A stretch of DNA of 64,000 bases from Agrobacterium tumefaciens_K (GCF_031801495.1 NZ_JAOEGC010000001.1:806001-870000); one strand, 5' to 3'. Positions 9,054 to 18,871 are shown, numbered from the stretch's first letter. Numbers and translations are program-made. Notes: generated by a model not told the origin, from the letters alone.

Positions 9054-10478
9054 ATGGCGACACGCATTGAAAAAGACCTTCTCGGCCCGAAGGAAATTCC
9101 GGCGGATGCTTATTGGGGTGTTCACACGGCCCGCGCCGTCGACAATTTTCCGGTTACCGGCATAACGGTGGGCAAATACCCGCACGTCATCCGCGGTCTG
9201 GCCTATGTCAAGGAGGCAGCGGCAGAGGCGAATTTCGAACTCGGTTTCCTCGACAGGCAGCGGCGCGACGCCATTGTATCCGCCTGCCGGGAGATCAGGG
9301 AAGGTGCGTTGCACGACCAGTTCGTTGTCGATGTGATCCAGGGCGGTGCGGGCACATCCACGAACATGAATGCCAATGAGGTGATTGCAAACCGTGCGCT
9401 TGAAGTGCTCGGTCATGCCAAGGGGGACTACGGCCACCTGCATCCCAACGATCACGTCAATCTCAGCCAGTCAACGAATGATGCCTATCCGACAGCGATC
9501 AACGTCGGCACGATCGAGGCGATCGACGGGCTTGCGGCATCAATGGAGTTCCTACAGTCGGCATTTGAGCGAAAGGCCAAGGAATTCGACCCGATCCTGA
9601 AGGTCGGCCGCACACAGTTGCAGGATGCGGTGCCGATGACGCTCGGTCAAGAATTCCGTGTATTTGCCGTCATGCTCGGCGAGGACAGGGCGAGATTGCT
9701 TGAATCGGCGCAGTTGCTTCATGAAATCAACCTTGGCGCCACCGCCATCGGCACAGGCCTGAATGCCCCGGTGGGCTATGCGGCTCTGGCATGCCAGCAT
9801 CTGGCCCGGCTGACAGGGCGACCTCTGACGACCGCCGCCGATCTTATCGAGGCGACGCAGGATCCGGGCGCATTCGTGCATCTCTCCGGTGTTCTGAAAC
9901 GCATTGCCGTCAAGCTCTCGAAGACCTGCAACGATCTTCGTCTGCTGTCTTCCGGTCCGCGCGCCGGCATAGGAGAGATCAATCTTCCCGCCATGCAGGC
10001 CGGTTCCAGCATCATGCCGGGAAAGGTCAATCCGGTTATCCCCGAAGTCGTCAATCAGGTCGCTTTCTCGGTTATCGGTAATGACATCACCATCACCATG
10101 GCGGCGGAAGCGGGTCAGTTGCAGCTAAACGCCTTCGAGCCAGTGATCGTGCGCTCGCTCAGCGACAGCATCGCCCATCTCGACGCCGCCTGCCGCATTC
10201 TTGCTGAACGTTGTGTAGATGGCATTACCGCCAATCCGGCCGTCATGGCGCTGCGTCTGCAGCAATCGCTCGGTCTGGCGACCGCGCTCAACCCGCTGAT
10301 CGGCTACTATGCCGCGACCGAGGTCGCACGCGAAGCGCTGCAAACGGGACGCACTATCGTCGAGGTCGTGCTTGAGCGTGGCTATCTGACCACCGAACAG
10401 CTGGACAAGGCTTTACGGCCGGAAGTGTTGGCGAATGTTCAGCCGTCTGTCAGCGATCTGGCTGACCTGCCTCTATGA
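9054..10478 (+). CDS. aspA: Aspartate ammonia-lyase (aspartase)
   Basis: Converts aspartate to fumarate and ammonia. From the ATG at 9054 it is 474 residues, and the fumarase/aspartase signature GSSIMPGKVNP lies at 317-327. Further marks are GAGTSTNMNANEV and HPNDHVNLSQSTND, both active-site regions of the aspartase branch. GGAGG at 9040-9044 is nine bases from this ATG but directly abuts the ATG at 9045, so 9054 is preferred. Divergent from the asparagine permease-asparaginase operon, it completes asparagine to aspartate to fumarate. Its 3' end overlaps the convergent GntR gene by 29 bases. Confidence 0.92.
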   Translation: MATRIEKDLLGPKEIPADAYWGVHTARAVDNFPVTGITVGKYPHVIRGLAYVKEAAAEANFELGFLDRQRRDAIVSACREIREGALHDQFVVDVIQGGAGTSTNMNANEVIANRALEVLGHAKGDYGHLHPNDHVNLSQSTNDAYPTAINVGTIEAIDGLAASMEFLQSAFERKAKEFDPILKVGRTQLQDAVPMTLGQEFRVFAVMLGEDRARLLESAQLLHEINLGATAIGTGLNAPVGYAALACQHLARLTGRPLTTAADLIEATQDPGAFVHLSGVLKRIAVKLSKTCNDLRLLSSGPRAGIGEINLPAMQAGSSIMPGKVNPVIPEVVNQVAFSVIGNDITITMAAEAGQLQLNAFEPVIVRSLSDSIAHLDAACRILAERCVDGITANPAVMALRLQQSLGLATALNPLIGYYAATEVAREALQTGRTIVEVVLERGYLTTEQLDKALRPEVLANVQPSVSDLADLPL

Positions 10479-11163
10479 TTTCGGTGACTGCCTGCTTCAC
10501 CTGCCCCAGGTGAAGCTCCATGGCTCGCGAGGCATCCTCTTGCGAGCCAGCATCGACCGCTGCCGCGATCTGCCGGTGTTCCCGGTTGGACGCAACACGG
10601 CGGCTGGCCATCAGGTTGACCAGTTCCGACTGCTGCATGAGCGCATCGCGGGAATCCGCGACGATCTTGAAAAACACGGCATTGCCGGAGGCTTCCGCCA
10701 GCAGCATATGAAAATCCGAATCGAGCTTGACCCAGCGGCGCGGATCTTCTTCTCTTTCCATCTCGTCGCAAAGTTTCAAGAGGCCTGCCGACTGCTGTTT
10801 GCTGCGGCGCAGAGCGGCCCAGCCAGCCGCTGGGATCTCGATGAACGGCCGTGCCTCGATCAGATCCCGTGCGGAGTAACCGCTGTAGCTGAGATCGCTC
10901 GGTGGCGTCGCTGTCGTGACGAATGTGCCGCTGCCGGTCCTTGTCTGGGTCAAGCCGAGCGTTTGAAGCGAACGAAGCGCCTCGCGAATGACCGGGCGGC
11001 TGACGCCGTATTTCGATGCAAGATGCGTCTCGGATGGCAAACGCGTACCCACATCGATACGGCCTGAAATTATCGCAGAACGCAGTTCTTCGAAGACCGC
11101 TTCAGCCGCATTCTTGCGACTGATCGGGCTACTTTCTGACAACCAATCAGTCAATGCAATCAT
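10450..11163 (-). CDS. GntR/FadR-family regulator, likely of asparagine use
   Basis: A 237-residue regulator with an N-terminal winged HTH (about 17-81, with PSETHLASKYGVSRPVIREA) and a C-terminal FCD ligand domain (about 95-225). The ATG at 11163 gives a normal FadR-type N-terminus; the frame stays open upstream to 11343, but that extension is arginine-rich and unlike the family. It lies immediately behind the aspartase, tail to tail with a 29-base overlap. With no other regulator nearby and paired palindromes in the ansP/aspA spacer, it is the best candidate for the asparagine-responsive repressor, similar in role to AnsR described in Rhizobium etli (from memory). Confidence 0.8.
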   Translation of the reverse strand: MIALTDWLSESSPISRKNAAEAVFEELRSAIISGRIDVGTRLPSETHLASKYGVSRPVIREALRSLQTLGLTQTRTGSGTFVTTATPPSDLSYSGYSARDLIEARPFIEIPAAGWAALRRSKQQSAGLLKLCDEMEREEDPRRWVKLDSDFHMLLAEASGNAVFFKIVADSRDALMQQSELVNLMASRRVASNREHRQIAAAVDAGSQEDASRAMELHLGQVKQAVTEIIEAGQPDR

Positions 11164-11400
11164 GATTTCAACCTGTCCGATGGCTGTCGTGTTGTCAATT
11201 GCCGACCGAATACGAGGGAGGATTTTGCCGTTGAAACGGCCGCGCCTATGCCCATGTACCCGTGCCTCGCGATACGGTTTTGGATCACGCCATAGCCGGT
11301 TGCTTCGGCTCCGGTCTTCGCCGCACATAGGCTTCGATGACATCGACGACGTGCTGACGCCGAAAGTGACCGGTCTTTCATGACGGGTATAGGTTTATCG

Positions 11401-11922
11401 TCAGGTTTCCTTCCTGGAAAATGCAATTGAAGCCTCCTGTTCCCATGGGCCGTCCAGATATTTCCAGAGATCGACGCCCGTGATCCTGATGCTGTGAGGC
11501 CGGAAGTCTGCGCGTAACTCCCTGTAGAGATCATCTGCCGCCGTCTTCGATGCCTTGTTCTGCACGGTGATATGGGGACGCCATATCTGCATGTCCTGTG
11601 AACCTAGCCATTTGATGAAGGCGGATTTCAGTTTGGCGCGGATGGCGGTGAGTGCATCGCTTTCAATCGAGAACGCCACACCTGCTCCAATATGGCGGAT
11701 GCCGGTAACGTCTGCCGAGACTGCGTCGATTCCGGAGGTCGTCTCTTCAAGCTGAGCCAGGATGCGCTCACGATATTCGCCCGGCAGCCGATAAAACATC
11801 GTGAGATGTGCTTTCAGAAAATTCCGAGCGGGTGGAAAATGCTTTTGTCGCAGGAAATCGAATGGCTGGAGGTCATTTTCCGCGATTTGTGCCGTGACGA
11901 TAAGTGGGACCTGTGTCTTCAA
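11401..11922 (-). CDS. 2'-5' RNA ligase/phosphodiesterase family protein (LigT-like)
   Basis: A small protein of the 2H phosphoesterase superfamily: from a TTG start at 11922 it is 173 residues with the two HxTx motifs HLTM at 39-42 and HITV at 117-120, the paired catalytic histidine-threonine sets. Such enzymes act on 2',3'-cyclic or 2'-5' phosphodiester ends of RNA or nucleotides. The frame is open to 12042, but the part before TTG has no family character; AAGGA sits about ten bases before this TTG. The nearest genes are unrelated, and its in vivo substrate is unknown. Confidence 0.7.
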   Translation of the reverse strand: MKTQVPLIVTAQIAENDLQPFDFLRQKHFPPARNFLKAHLTMFYRLPGEYRERILAQLEETTSGIDAVSADVTGIRHIGAGVAFSIESDALTAIRAKLKSAFIKWLGSQDMQIWRPHITVQNKASKTAADDLYRELRADFRPHSIRITGVDLWKYLDGPWEQEASIAFSRKET

Positions 11923-12180
11923 CCGATTGTCCTTGCGAGCCGAGCAGGGGGAGTGTCGGGCAAGTCTGAAGGTTTGACGTCGGTATTGTCCAGAGTTCCA
12001 ATGCGGTAAAATCGACGGTGAGGCGTTCCGACATCTTGGCACGTGCGGATGCGGCGCAGAACGCGAAGGCAGTCAGGGAGGCAATCGCCTTGAAACTTGT
12101 CAGCCTGCCATAAAGATATGGCCGCACCATTGCCGGTGCGGCCACAATGTTCCTGTTAAACCCGTGATCCTGTTGCCGGA

Positions 12181-14436
12181 TCAGAAGTCGAACGATGCGG
12201 AAAGCATGAACGTCCGGGATGCTCCCGCCGCAAGGAAACCGCGCGCCGACGAAGCCCAGTAGTTTTCGTTGAAGACATTCTCGACATTCGCCCGGATTTC
12301 CACCGCCTTGCCGTTCTCTCTGTTGAACTTGTAACGCCCGCCGAGGTCGACCCGCGTCCAATCGTCGATCTTTTGCTTGTTGGCCTGATCGTAAAGCGTG
12401 CTGCCATTGTAAAGAACACGACCCGTCATGGTCAGCCCTTCGACCCAGGGCAGATCGTATTCGCCGTAGACGCTGATCGTCGTCTTTGGAACGCCCGGTA
12501 CGCGATTGCCATTGAATGTCCCTGAGAGGGTGCGGTCGAGTTCTGCGTTCATGAAGGTCACGCCACCCAGAAGACGAAGGCCATCCATGGGTTCGCCGAA
12601 CATCGAGAGTTCGACGCCGCGATTGATCTGGAGACCGTCAACGGAATAGATTTGCGTCACTGGATCGGTATAGGCGCTTTTCTGTCTGATTTCGAACAAA
12701 GCAGCGGTGATGGCGAAGGAACCCAGATCGTATTTGGCGCCCACTTCCTTCTGATCGTGGACGAATGGCGGAAAGACTTCATTCCTGTTTTTCGCGGTCG
12801 CGGGTGCAATTCCGCCTTCCGATAACGCTTCCACGTAGTTGGCGTAAATGGAGAGGTCATCCGTGACGCGCCAGTTGGCCGCAACGGCAGGGCTGAACCG
12901 CGTTTCTTCATAAAAGTAGTTCTGCTGTCCGATCGGAGTGGCGCCGGGACGTGTATTGAAACCGCGTGAGCGCACCTCCTGATAGCGGCCACCCAGTGTC
13001 AATTCCATCCGGTCATCAAAAAACGACAAGGTATCGGAAATCGCCACGCTGGTGGATAGAAGGTCTGCAAAGAGTGGTAGATTGTTCGAACGTGGCAATG
13101 CGGCCGTATTGACGGAGTTGTCGGGCAGGTAGATCGGATTGTAGATATTGGTTGCATACGCTGCAGGAAGGCCGAGGGCTCCAGGCAGGAAACCGCCCCT
13201 GTAGTTCTCATTCAGGCTCCTTTGCACGGAGACGTTGAGTTCATGGCCGATGAAGCCTGTCTCGAATTCCGAACGCAGGCCGATTTCGCCCGAAAAGCCC
13301 TGGATCTGCTGGGGCTGAATGGCAAGCTCCGACGTTGCATCGCCGTTTGCGTTCAGAATCTTGTAGGACGAGGTGAGAAAGTCCTCGCGATAACGGCTGG
13401 CACCGGCCGCGGCATAGATCGTGGTGGTGTCTAAAATGTCATATTCGATACGCGCAGCCGCCATGTTGTGCGTGCTGTCATGATATTCGAACGGATTGGC
13501 CGTGTTGATCCTGCCTTTTGGCGCCTCTGGAATGGCGATGCCGGAACTCGCAGAGTTGAACAGCGACGTCGGCGCGTCGATATTCTGCGTGGAATGGTTG
13601 AGATCGAGTGATGCGCGGACGTTCTCACCACGATAGTCTATTCCGAGTGAGGCAACGCCAACCTCGATTTCGTTATGATCCATTCCGGTTTCGCCGAACC
13701 GGTAGGAGCCATTGGCCCGGATGCCCCACTCACCGGCGGGACCGAAGCGGCGGCCGATATCTGCGTGGTTCCAAAGCTGGCTGTCGCTGATATAGCTCGT
13801 CGTCAGGCGCGTCAGCGGCTCGTCGGTTGCGCGCTTTGGAACGAGGTTGATCGTGCCGCCGACGCGGCCGACACCGCCATTCACGAAAGCTGTCGGTCCC
13901 TTTAACACTTCCACCCGCTCTATACCTTCGAGGAAGCCGCGACGCGGATTGGCGATGTAGGGAAGGCCGTCGTAAAGGACATCCAGGTTGACCACTGAAA
14001 AGCCACGGATGAAGAAAGAGTCGCGTTCACTGTAAGCTGGCGCATCCTGTCGTACGGAAGGGTCGTTCAGCGTGATGTCGGCAATGGTTCGCGCCTGCTG
14101 GTCGCGTATCAGCTGCGCGGTATAGGCCGCTATGCTGAAGGGTGTTTCAAGAACTGAGCGGTTGCCGAGTGCGCCAAGGCGCGCGCCCTTGGCGACCTGG
14201 TTTCCGGCGTATGGCTCGGGAGGCTGGCCGACGGTGCCCGTTGCGGGCGGGCGCTTATCGGCACCGCCGGTCACCACGATCGTCTCAAGTCGTGTATCGG
14301 AAGCGCTCGACGCCTGCGCGTTACGGTTGGCTTCCTGACCGTGTGCCAAAACTGATGACATCGCCAGCAGCGATACGCCCGCCAGAACCGCTTTGCTGTG
14401 TCTCAGCACGCCGTTGTGAAAATTGCCCCTCAACAT
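12181..14436 (-). CDS. TonB-dependent siderophore receptor (ferrichrome-receptor-like)
   Basis: Outer-membrane receptor of 751 residues. A signal peptide ends near VLAHGQ. A plug domain follows (about 75-200, with ETPFSIAAYTAQLIRDQQ and VLKGPTAFVNG), then a 22-strand barrel ending in the aromatic terminus SASFDF required for barrel insertion. The plug wording is that of the TIGR01783 siderophore-receptor group. It has no N-terminal STN signalling domain, unlike the receptor 420 bases upstream. It closes the FecI-FecR cluster and may share its iron control. The ligand is not predictable beyond a hydroxamate-type siderophore as a guess. Confidence 0.85.
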   Translation of the reverse strand: MLRGNFHNGVLRHSKAVLAGVSLLAMSSVLAHGQEANRNAQASSASDTRLETIVVTGGADKRPPATGTVGQPPEPYAGNQVAKGARLGALGNRSVLETPFSIAAYTAQLIRDQQARTIADITLNDPSVRQDAPAYSERDSFFIRGFSVVNLDVLYDGLPYIANPRRGFLEGIERVEVLKGPTAFVNGGVGRVGGTINLVPKRATDEPLTRLTTSYISDSQLWNHADIGRRFGPAGEWGIRANGSYRFGETGMDHNEIEVGVASLGIDYRGENVRASLDLNHSTQNIDAPTSLFNSASSGIAIPEAPKGRINTANPFEYHDSTHNMAAARIEYDILDTTTIYAAAGASRYREDFLTSSYKILNANGDATSELAIQPQQIQGFSGEIGLRSEFETGFIGHELNVSVQRSLNENYRGGFLPGALGLPAAYATNIYNPIYLPDNSVNTAALPRSNNLPLFADLLSTSVAISDTLSFFDDRMELTLGGRYQEVRSRGFNTRPGATPIGQQNYFYEETRFSPAVAANWRVTDDLSIYANYVEALSEGGIAPATAKNRNEVFPPFVHDQKEVGAKYDLGSFAITAALFEIRQKSAYTDPVTQIYSVDGLQINRGVELSMFGEPMDGLRLLGGVTFMNAELDRTLSGTFNGNRVPGVPKTTISVYGEYDLPWVEGLTMTGRVLYNGSTLYDQANKQKIDDWTRVDLGGRYKFNRENGKAVEIRANVENVFNENYWASSARGFLAAGASRTFMLSASFDF

Positions 14437-14516
14437 GTCTGTTACTCTTCCCCTGTTACAAAAGATGAATTGTCTGATTGCCGGTTCGACACCGCTGCCG
14501 CAGGTCGTGTCGAATG

Positions 14517-14822
14517 CTAGAGTTGCGCGGAAGCGTCATCTCGCTGCTGCCATCGCAAGGATTGGAACGCTTCGCGGAAAGCGAACTGGACAAGATGCCG
14601 TTCAACGACAGTTTGGGTTTCCCGCAATTGCGCGTCGTCGTGGGACTGAACCCTGATCCGCAGTTCGCCGTCCTTTGCATCCAGGATTGCCGTTCCGCAG
14701 ATGAAGCGGCATTCTCCGTGGTCGCCATCATAGGAAACGTCGACCTTGTGAGCGAAATGCCTGCAAAGCTGCGTCAGGTATCTGGCTGCGTGCTCTGTCT
14801 TGAAAATTGCCAGCGCTTCCAT
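14517..14822 (-). CDS. DUF2218 domain protein
   Basis: A 101-residue protein of the DUF2218 type: it starts MEALAIFKTEHAARYLTQLC, with HFAHKVDVSYDGDHGECRF in the middle. The ATG at 14822 has GAGGAG about a dozen bases upstream; the frame is open further, but without family similarity. Genes of this family recur beside siderophore receptors and iron-related surface-signalling genes, as here, where it sits between two TonB receptors on the same strand. No function is established to my knowledge; histidine and cysteine residues leave a metal- or heme-related role open. Confidence 0.75.
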   Translation of the reverse strand: MEALAIFKTEHAARYLTQLCRHFAHKVDVSYDGDHGECRFICGTAILDAKDGELRIRVQSHDDAQLRETQTVVERHLVQFAFREAFQSLRWQQRDDASAQL

Positions 14823-14860
14823 GGTGAATAACTCCTCTTTTATGGGCATGTGTCGCGTGG

Positions 14861-17140
14861 TCAGAACTTCGCTTTGGCAGCGATCAGGAAGCTGCGGCCC
14901 GGTTCGGAGAGTGGAGTGACATTGCCGAATTCCTGTCCGTACGTGGCGCGTTGCGAGTAGGTTTCGTTGAACAGGTTCCTCACCTCCGCCCGAAATGTGA
15001 TGTTCCTCAGTCGTTCGGGTTTCCATTCGGCGAAGGCGTTGACGACTGTGTAGGCTGCATATGGAATGCGCCTGCTTTGAGCGTTTTCGTCGACATGATC
15101 GTATTCGGGGGCAATCTCGATATCGCCGCCGATCGTCAGGTTCAGGTCTTCGAAAACACGTGCTGCAGACACCGTGATGATGTCGCCAACTGGCGAGGCC
15201 AGGTAGTTGCCGCTGTCCGAGCTGGCAGGGCGACCGTCCACGTCCACATCGATGTGGACGTATTTGGCTTTCGCGTAACCGCCCGTCGATTCATAACCCA
15301 CGCCGATCTCGAAGCCTCTGGAGCGAAGGTCACGTTGGCGCAGTGCGCCTCCGGCAGCCGGGTTGTGGACAGGGACGCGGGCATCGGCGATATCGGTCCC
15401 AAACAGGCTGGCCTCCGCCATGAAACCGTGATGTCGCGCGGTCAGCCCGATCAGGTAATTCCTGGCCGTTACGGATTCCGGGCCATCGTCGCCGTAATCC
15501 CATCTGGGATTGATGATGAAGTTTTCCGTCAACGGTACACCTGCCCAGACGCGGGAAAACCCAGCCTTGGCGGAGAAGATGTCGGTGAGATCGTATTCAC
15601 CCGATATGTTGGCGCTGATGCCGGAATCGCTGAAATCCTGACCGTTGACGCCGGTGAACCGCTGCCGGTCGACACGTCCCCCGAAGGAGAGCCGCGTCCT
15701 GTCCCAGGGCTCAAGGCGGGCCTGCGTGTAAGCGCCGAGATTGAAGGCGCTTTCGCGGCCTGCCTCATAGGGGTCGTGGAGCTCTGCCCTGTCGCTGTAG
15801 AAATCGATGCCGGAAACGACATTGCCGATATCGAATGAGAACTTGTTTTCGAACTTGCCATTCAGGCTGGATGTCTCGCCGGTGTCGTCGTAGAGCCGGC
15901 CTGAAGAACCATAGATCGGTATGGTCACTTTTGTGGCGCCATAGGCGAGTATGACCTTGGGATCCCACCACTGCTCAGGTGTTTCGTCCGTATAGGTGAT
16001 GACGGTGTTCTGTCGGGCAAGCCGGTAATCGCGCAGACGCGGTTCCCATGTTCGCGGTGTTGCCACGAAACCGGAATTGGCCCGGTACGGGCGTGGCGCG
16101 TCGTCTTCCACCCGGTCGTGGCTTATCTCAAGGCGATCTCCGCTCTCGAATTCGTAGCCGATCTTGCCGAGGCCACTCACAATGTTGGTCTTCGTTCCCT
16201 CGACCTCGTTTCCACCACCGTCATTGAATTCGTTTCCCTTGCCGAGGGTCAGGTATCCGAGGAAATCAAGCCCTTCCTTGCTGCCATAGCCTGATATGCC
16301 GGTTACGGCAGTATGGCTGTTGAGGTCGTAGGTGGATGTGACGAGGCCTCCGAGAGATTTGCCCTCGTCCAGAAGATCGGCAACTTTCTTCGTTTCGTAG
16401 CTGATTGCCCCGGCAAGCGCGCCCGGTCCGGCATCCGCGGGCGCGATGCCGGCATCCACGTCGATCGCTCTGAGGATGGAGGGGTCGATGAGATTGGTCG
16501 CGTTGTGGTGGAAGACCTTGTTGTTCTGGCGGGCGCCGTCGATGCTTATCGCCAGATTGGTTTCTTCAATCCCGTTGACATAGACCTTCTGGGACATCGG
16601 CAGGGAGCTTCCCACCTGTATGCCCGCTTCTTCGCGAAACACATCGGCGATGTTGACAGGGTTGAGCCGTTCGAGCTGCCTCGTGCCGATGATCGTTTCA
16701 GCGATGTCTCCCTGCCCGATGTCCTGCGCTTCGATAACGATGGGTGCGAGGACATTGCCCTCATCGGTTGATGTCGTGGCACCCGGATCACCGATCACGG
16801 CGGTGCCGTTCAATATGCGGTAAGAAATCCCGCTGCCTTCAAGCAGCTTTCCAAGTGCCACGTCGGGCGAAAACTGACCGGAAACTGCGCGCGAGCTGAC
16901 GCCATTGGATGTCGAAGCGGCGAGAGTGACCTGAAGTCCGGACTGTCGGCCGAATGCGTTCAGTGCCGATGCGAGCGGTTGAGCAGGGATGTTGAAGTGG
17001 TGTTGCGCAGTCTGCGCCATTGCCAAGGGTGGATCGATGAGGGAAGGTGTGGCCAGTGCCACTGTTGCCGACAGCGTCAGCGCAAATGCTTTGCCGCAAA
17101 TGACGCCTTTCTGTCGTTCCCCGTTCACCAGAAGCGTCAT
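14861..17140 (-). CDS. TonB-dependent receptor with STN signalling domain (heme/hemophore-like)
   Basis: Outer-membrane transducer of about 759 residues from the ATG at 17140 (TTG at 17173 is an alternative). After the signal peptide comes an STN domain (about 40-100, HFNIPAQPLASALNAFGRQS and GVSSRAVSGQFSPDVAL), the part that talks to a FecR protein in the periplasm. A plug follows (GIEETNLAISIDGARQN, resembling heme receptors) and a barrel ending in SFLIAAKAKF. With FecR and FecI just upstream it forms a surface-signalling trio: ligand binding activates the sigma factor, which raises receptor expression. Heme or hemophore is suggested by the plug wording only. Confidence 0.85.
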   Translation of the reverse strand: MTLLVNGERQKGVICGKAFALTLSATVALATPSLIDPPLAMAQTAQHHFNIPAQPLASALNAFGRQSGLQVTLAASTSNGVSSRAVSGQFSPDVALGKLLEGSGISYRILNGTAVIGDPGATTSTDEGNVLAPIVIEAQDIGQGDIAETIIGTRQLERLNPVNIADVFREEAGIQVGSSLPMSQKVYVNGIEETNLAISIDGARQNNKVFHHNATNLIDPSILRAIDVDAGIAPADAGPGALAGAISYETKKVADLLDEGKSLGGLVTSTYDLNSHTAVTGISGYGSKEGLDFLGYLTLGKGNEFNDGGGNEVEGTKTNIVSGLGKIGYEFESGDRLEISHDRVEDDAPRPYRANSGFVATPRTWEPRLRDYRLARQNTVITYTDETPEQWWDPKVILAYGATKVTIPIYGSSGRLYDDTGETSSLNGKFENKFSFDIGNVVSGIDFYSDRAELHDPYEAGRESAFNLGAYTQARLEPWDRTRLSFGGRVDRQRFTGVNGQDFSDSGISANISGEYDLTDIFSAKAGFSRVWAGVPLTENFIINPRWDYGDDGPESVTARNYLIGLTARHHGFMAEASLFGTDIADARVPVHNPAAGGALRQRDLRSRGFEIGVGYESTGGYAKAKYVHIDVDVDGRPASSDSGNYLASPVGDIITVSAARVFEDLNLTIGGDIEIAPEYDHVDENAQSRRIPYAAYTVVNAFAEWKPERLRNITFRAEVRNLFNETYSQRATYGQEFGNVTPLSEPGRSFLIAAKAKF

Positions 17141-17270
17141 TCCGCTTCGTCTCCCATTCGCCTTTATTCGCAAGCCGTCTGCTTGAGTTCAGGGTAAAGA
17201 CGATCAGGGTCTGAGCATTTTTCAGCGCGATGTGAAAAATTTTTCGAAAATGCGTCGGAATGCTGTTGTG

Positions 17271-18266
17271 CTAGAAAAGAGCGAGAACTCTCAGGTAGGG
17301 CGAAACACGATGTACCTTGCCGCCGAAGGGGCTGACCAGTGCTTCCAGAGCGCGATCGGGGTCAGAAAGATCGTAGAGGCCGGTCACACGTCGATCACCG
17401 AGTTCGATACTCGCCACTGCGATCCAGGATTTGTGATAGCGTTGCAACTCGGCAATCACGGACGTGACTGGAACATCCTGCACGAAAAGTTTACGCTCAC
17501 GCCAGGAGGCTATGGTGTCCACGTCGACAGTTGCACGAGAAAGGCGCCCGCTCGTGCGGTCGAGAGTGACGGTGTCACCGGCCATCATTCTGAGTGTGTT
17601 TTTGCTTCCGGCATCCGACAGATTGATGATCCCGTGTGCCAACTGAACCGTCTCGATTTGCGGCGTGACATTGACGTCGAACGCCGTGCCGACAACGGTC
17701 ACGTCGAGTGCGTCCGTCTTCACGTTGAAGGGGCTTCGGGCATCCGGCCGAACATCGAAGAAGGCCTGTCCAGACAGCAGGCGAACCTGACGACCTGTGG
17801 CTGAAAACGCGACGGCTATGGCGCTGTCTCCGGCAAGCTCGACCGTCGATCCGTCTTCCAGAGTAACCCGCCGGACTTCTGCGGTCGCGGTCACATAATT
17901 GGCGTTGTAGCGTGTCAGTATCGACGGTGCCGCGACAAAGGCAATTAAACAGGCGGCAAGTGCCGCGATACCTATCGAGATCGGCTTTCTGTGGCCGGAT
18001 CTGCGTGAGCGGGCGGCAAGCGGCAATGTGCGCCGATCGGAATTTGGTACGGTTTGGCCGGATGATGCGTGAGCCGGAACAACCGCACCCATGACCTGCC
18101 AGGTTCGAATGGCTTTTGCCCAAGCGTCACCGTTTTCAGCCGATCCGTTCAGCCAGAGCGTAAAAGCTTTTTTGTCGTCGTCAGTGCACGTGGGTTCGTT
18201 CAGGCGCAGGAACCAATCCATTGCCTCTTCCAGCCGCTTGTCACCAGTCTGGTCATGCCGCGTCAA
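17271..18266 (-). CDS. fecR: FecR-family anti-sigma/sigma regulator
   Basis: Inner-membrane regulator of 331 residues. The N-terminal cytoplasmic domain (about 1-60, with AMDWFLRLNEP and AFTLWLNGSAENGDAWAK) binds the sigma factor. One membrane segment lies near 98-117 (IGIAALAACLIAFVAAP), then the periplasmic FecR domain (VTLEDGSTVELAGDSAIAV, VVGTAFDVN) and a C-terminal STN-contacting domain. The start appears to be TTG at 18266, preceded by AGG; no in-frame ATG fits. It lies 98 bases behind the sigma gene and 130 before the receptor, the standard FecI-FecR-FecA order. Confidence 0.88.
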   Translation of the reverse strand: MTRHDQTGDKRLEEAMDWFLRLNEPTCTDDDKKAFTLWLNGSAENGDAWAKAIRTWQVMGAVVPAHASSGQTVPNSDRRTLPLAARSRRSGHRKPISIGIAALAACLIAFVAAPSILTRYNANYVTATAEVRRVTLEDGSTVELAGDSAIAVAFSATGRQVRLLSGQAFFDVRPDARSPFNVKTDALDVTVVGTAFDVNVTPQIETVQLAHGIINLSDAGSKNTLRMMAGDTVTLDRTSGRLSRATVDVDTIASWRERKLFVQDVPVTSVIAELQRYHKSWIAVASIELGDRRVTGLYDLSDPDRALEALVSPFGGKVHRVSPYLRVLALF

Positions 18267-18364
18267 ATCATACCTGCTTCGAATGTCGAGAGGTTTTAAC
18301 CGAATTTTCCTGCCGAAAGTAGAAACGATTATCGCGGGAATATTTTTCGTGGCGAGAGGGCAGT

Positions 18365-18871
18365 TCAGGCATTTTTTCTGTCGAGCGCGACCGCTATCTT
18401 CATCATTGCTGTCCGGACATGCCGATGTGCGGTTGTAACCGACACACCCAGATGCTGGGCAACCGCCGCCAGCGTCTGGCCGCCGTGACGATGCATCTCG
18501 ACTGCGATCTGGATTTCCTCAGGCAGCGAGGCTAGTACCTCCTGGGCGATGCGCACTTCGTCACAGAACATGGCCGTCTGTTCCGGCGTGTCGGACGGGC
18601 GCGGAACAATCCAGAACGGTGGATCCTGCAATTGTGCCCGTTGCTCGATCTTGCGGCGTTTGACCAGATCGAGTGAGAGATTGCGGACGATCCGATAGAG
18701 ATATGCTAGCCCCTGGCGAGCCGTTTCCGATGCCGAAAGGTCGGGTGCGAAGCGCAGGTAGGCTTCCTGAACGACGTCTTCCGCAGCGTCTCTCGATCCC
18801 AGGATCCTGGCCGAATAGCTGATCAGCGCGGCTCGATGACCAAGGAACATATTTTCGGTTTCGAGGCTCAT
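18365..18871 (-). CDS. fecI: ECF sigma factor, FecI-like
   Basis: RNA polymerase sigma factor of 168 residues from the ATG at 18871. It has sigma-70 region 2 (RAALISYSARILGSRDAAED then VVQEAYLRF) and region 4 near the C-terminus (GQTLAAVAQHLGVSVTTAHRHV). The VVQEAYLRF form and the adjacent FecR place it in the iron-starvation FecI group. A GTG at 18910 would add 13 residues. Expected targets are the receptor genes of this cluster. Its upstream region carries a RIME-like repeat rather than a gene; I did not identify a convincing Fur box by eye. Confidence 0.88.
   Translation of the reverse strand: MSLETENMFLGHRAALISYSARILGSRDAAEDVVQEAYLRFAPDLSASETARQGLAYLYRIVRNLSLDLVKRRKIEQRAQLQDPPFWIVPRPSDTPEQTAMFCDEVRIAQEVLASLPEEIQIAVEMHRHGGQTLAAVAQHLGVSVTTAHRHVRTAMMKIAVALDRKNA

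Noticed and set aside
14951..15838. A 295-codon plus-strand frame opposite the STN receptor
   Set aside because: Antisense shadow; the opposite strand encodes a full TonB-dependent receptor.
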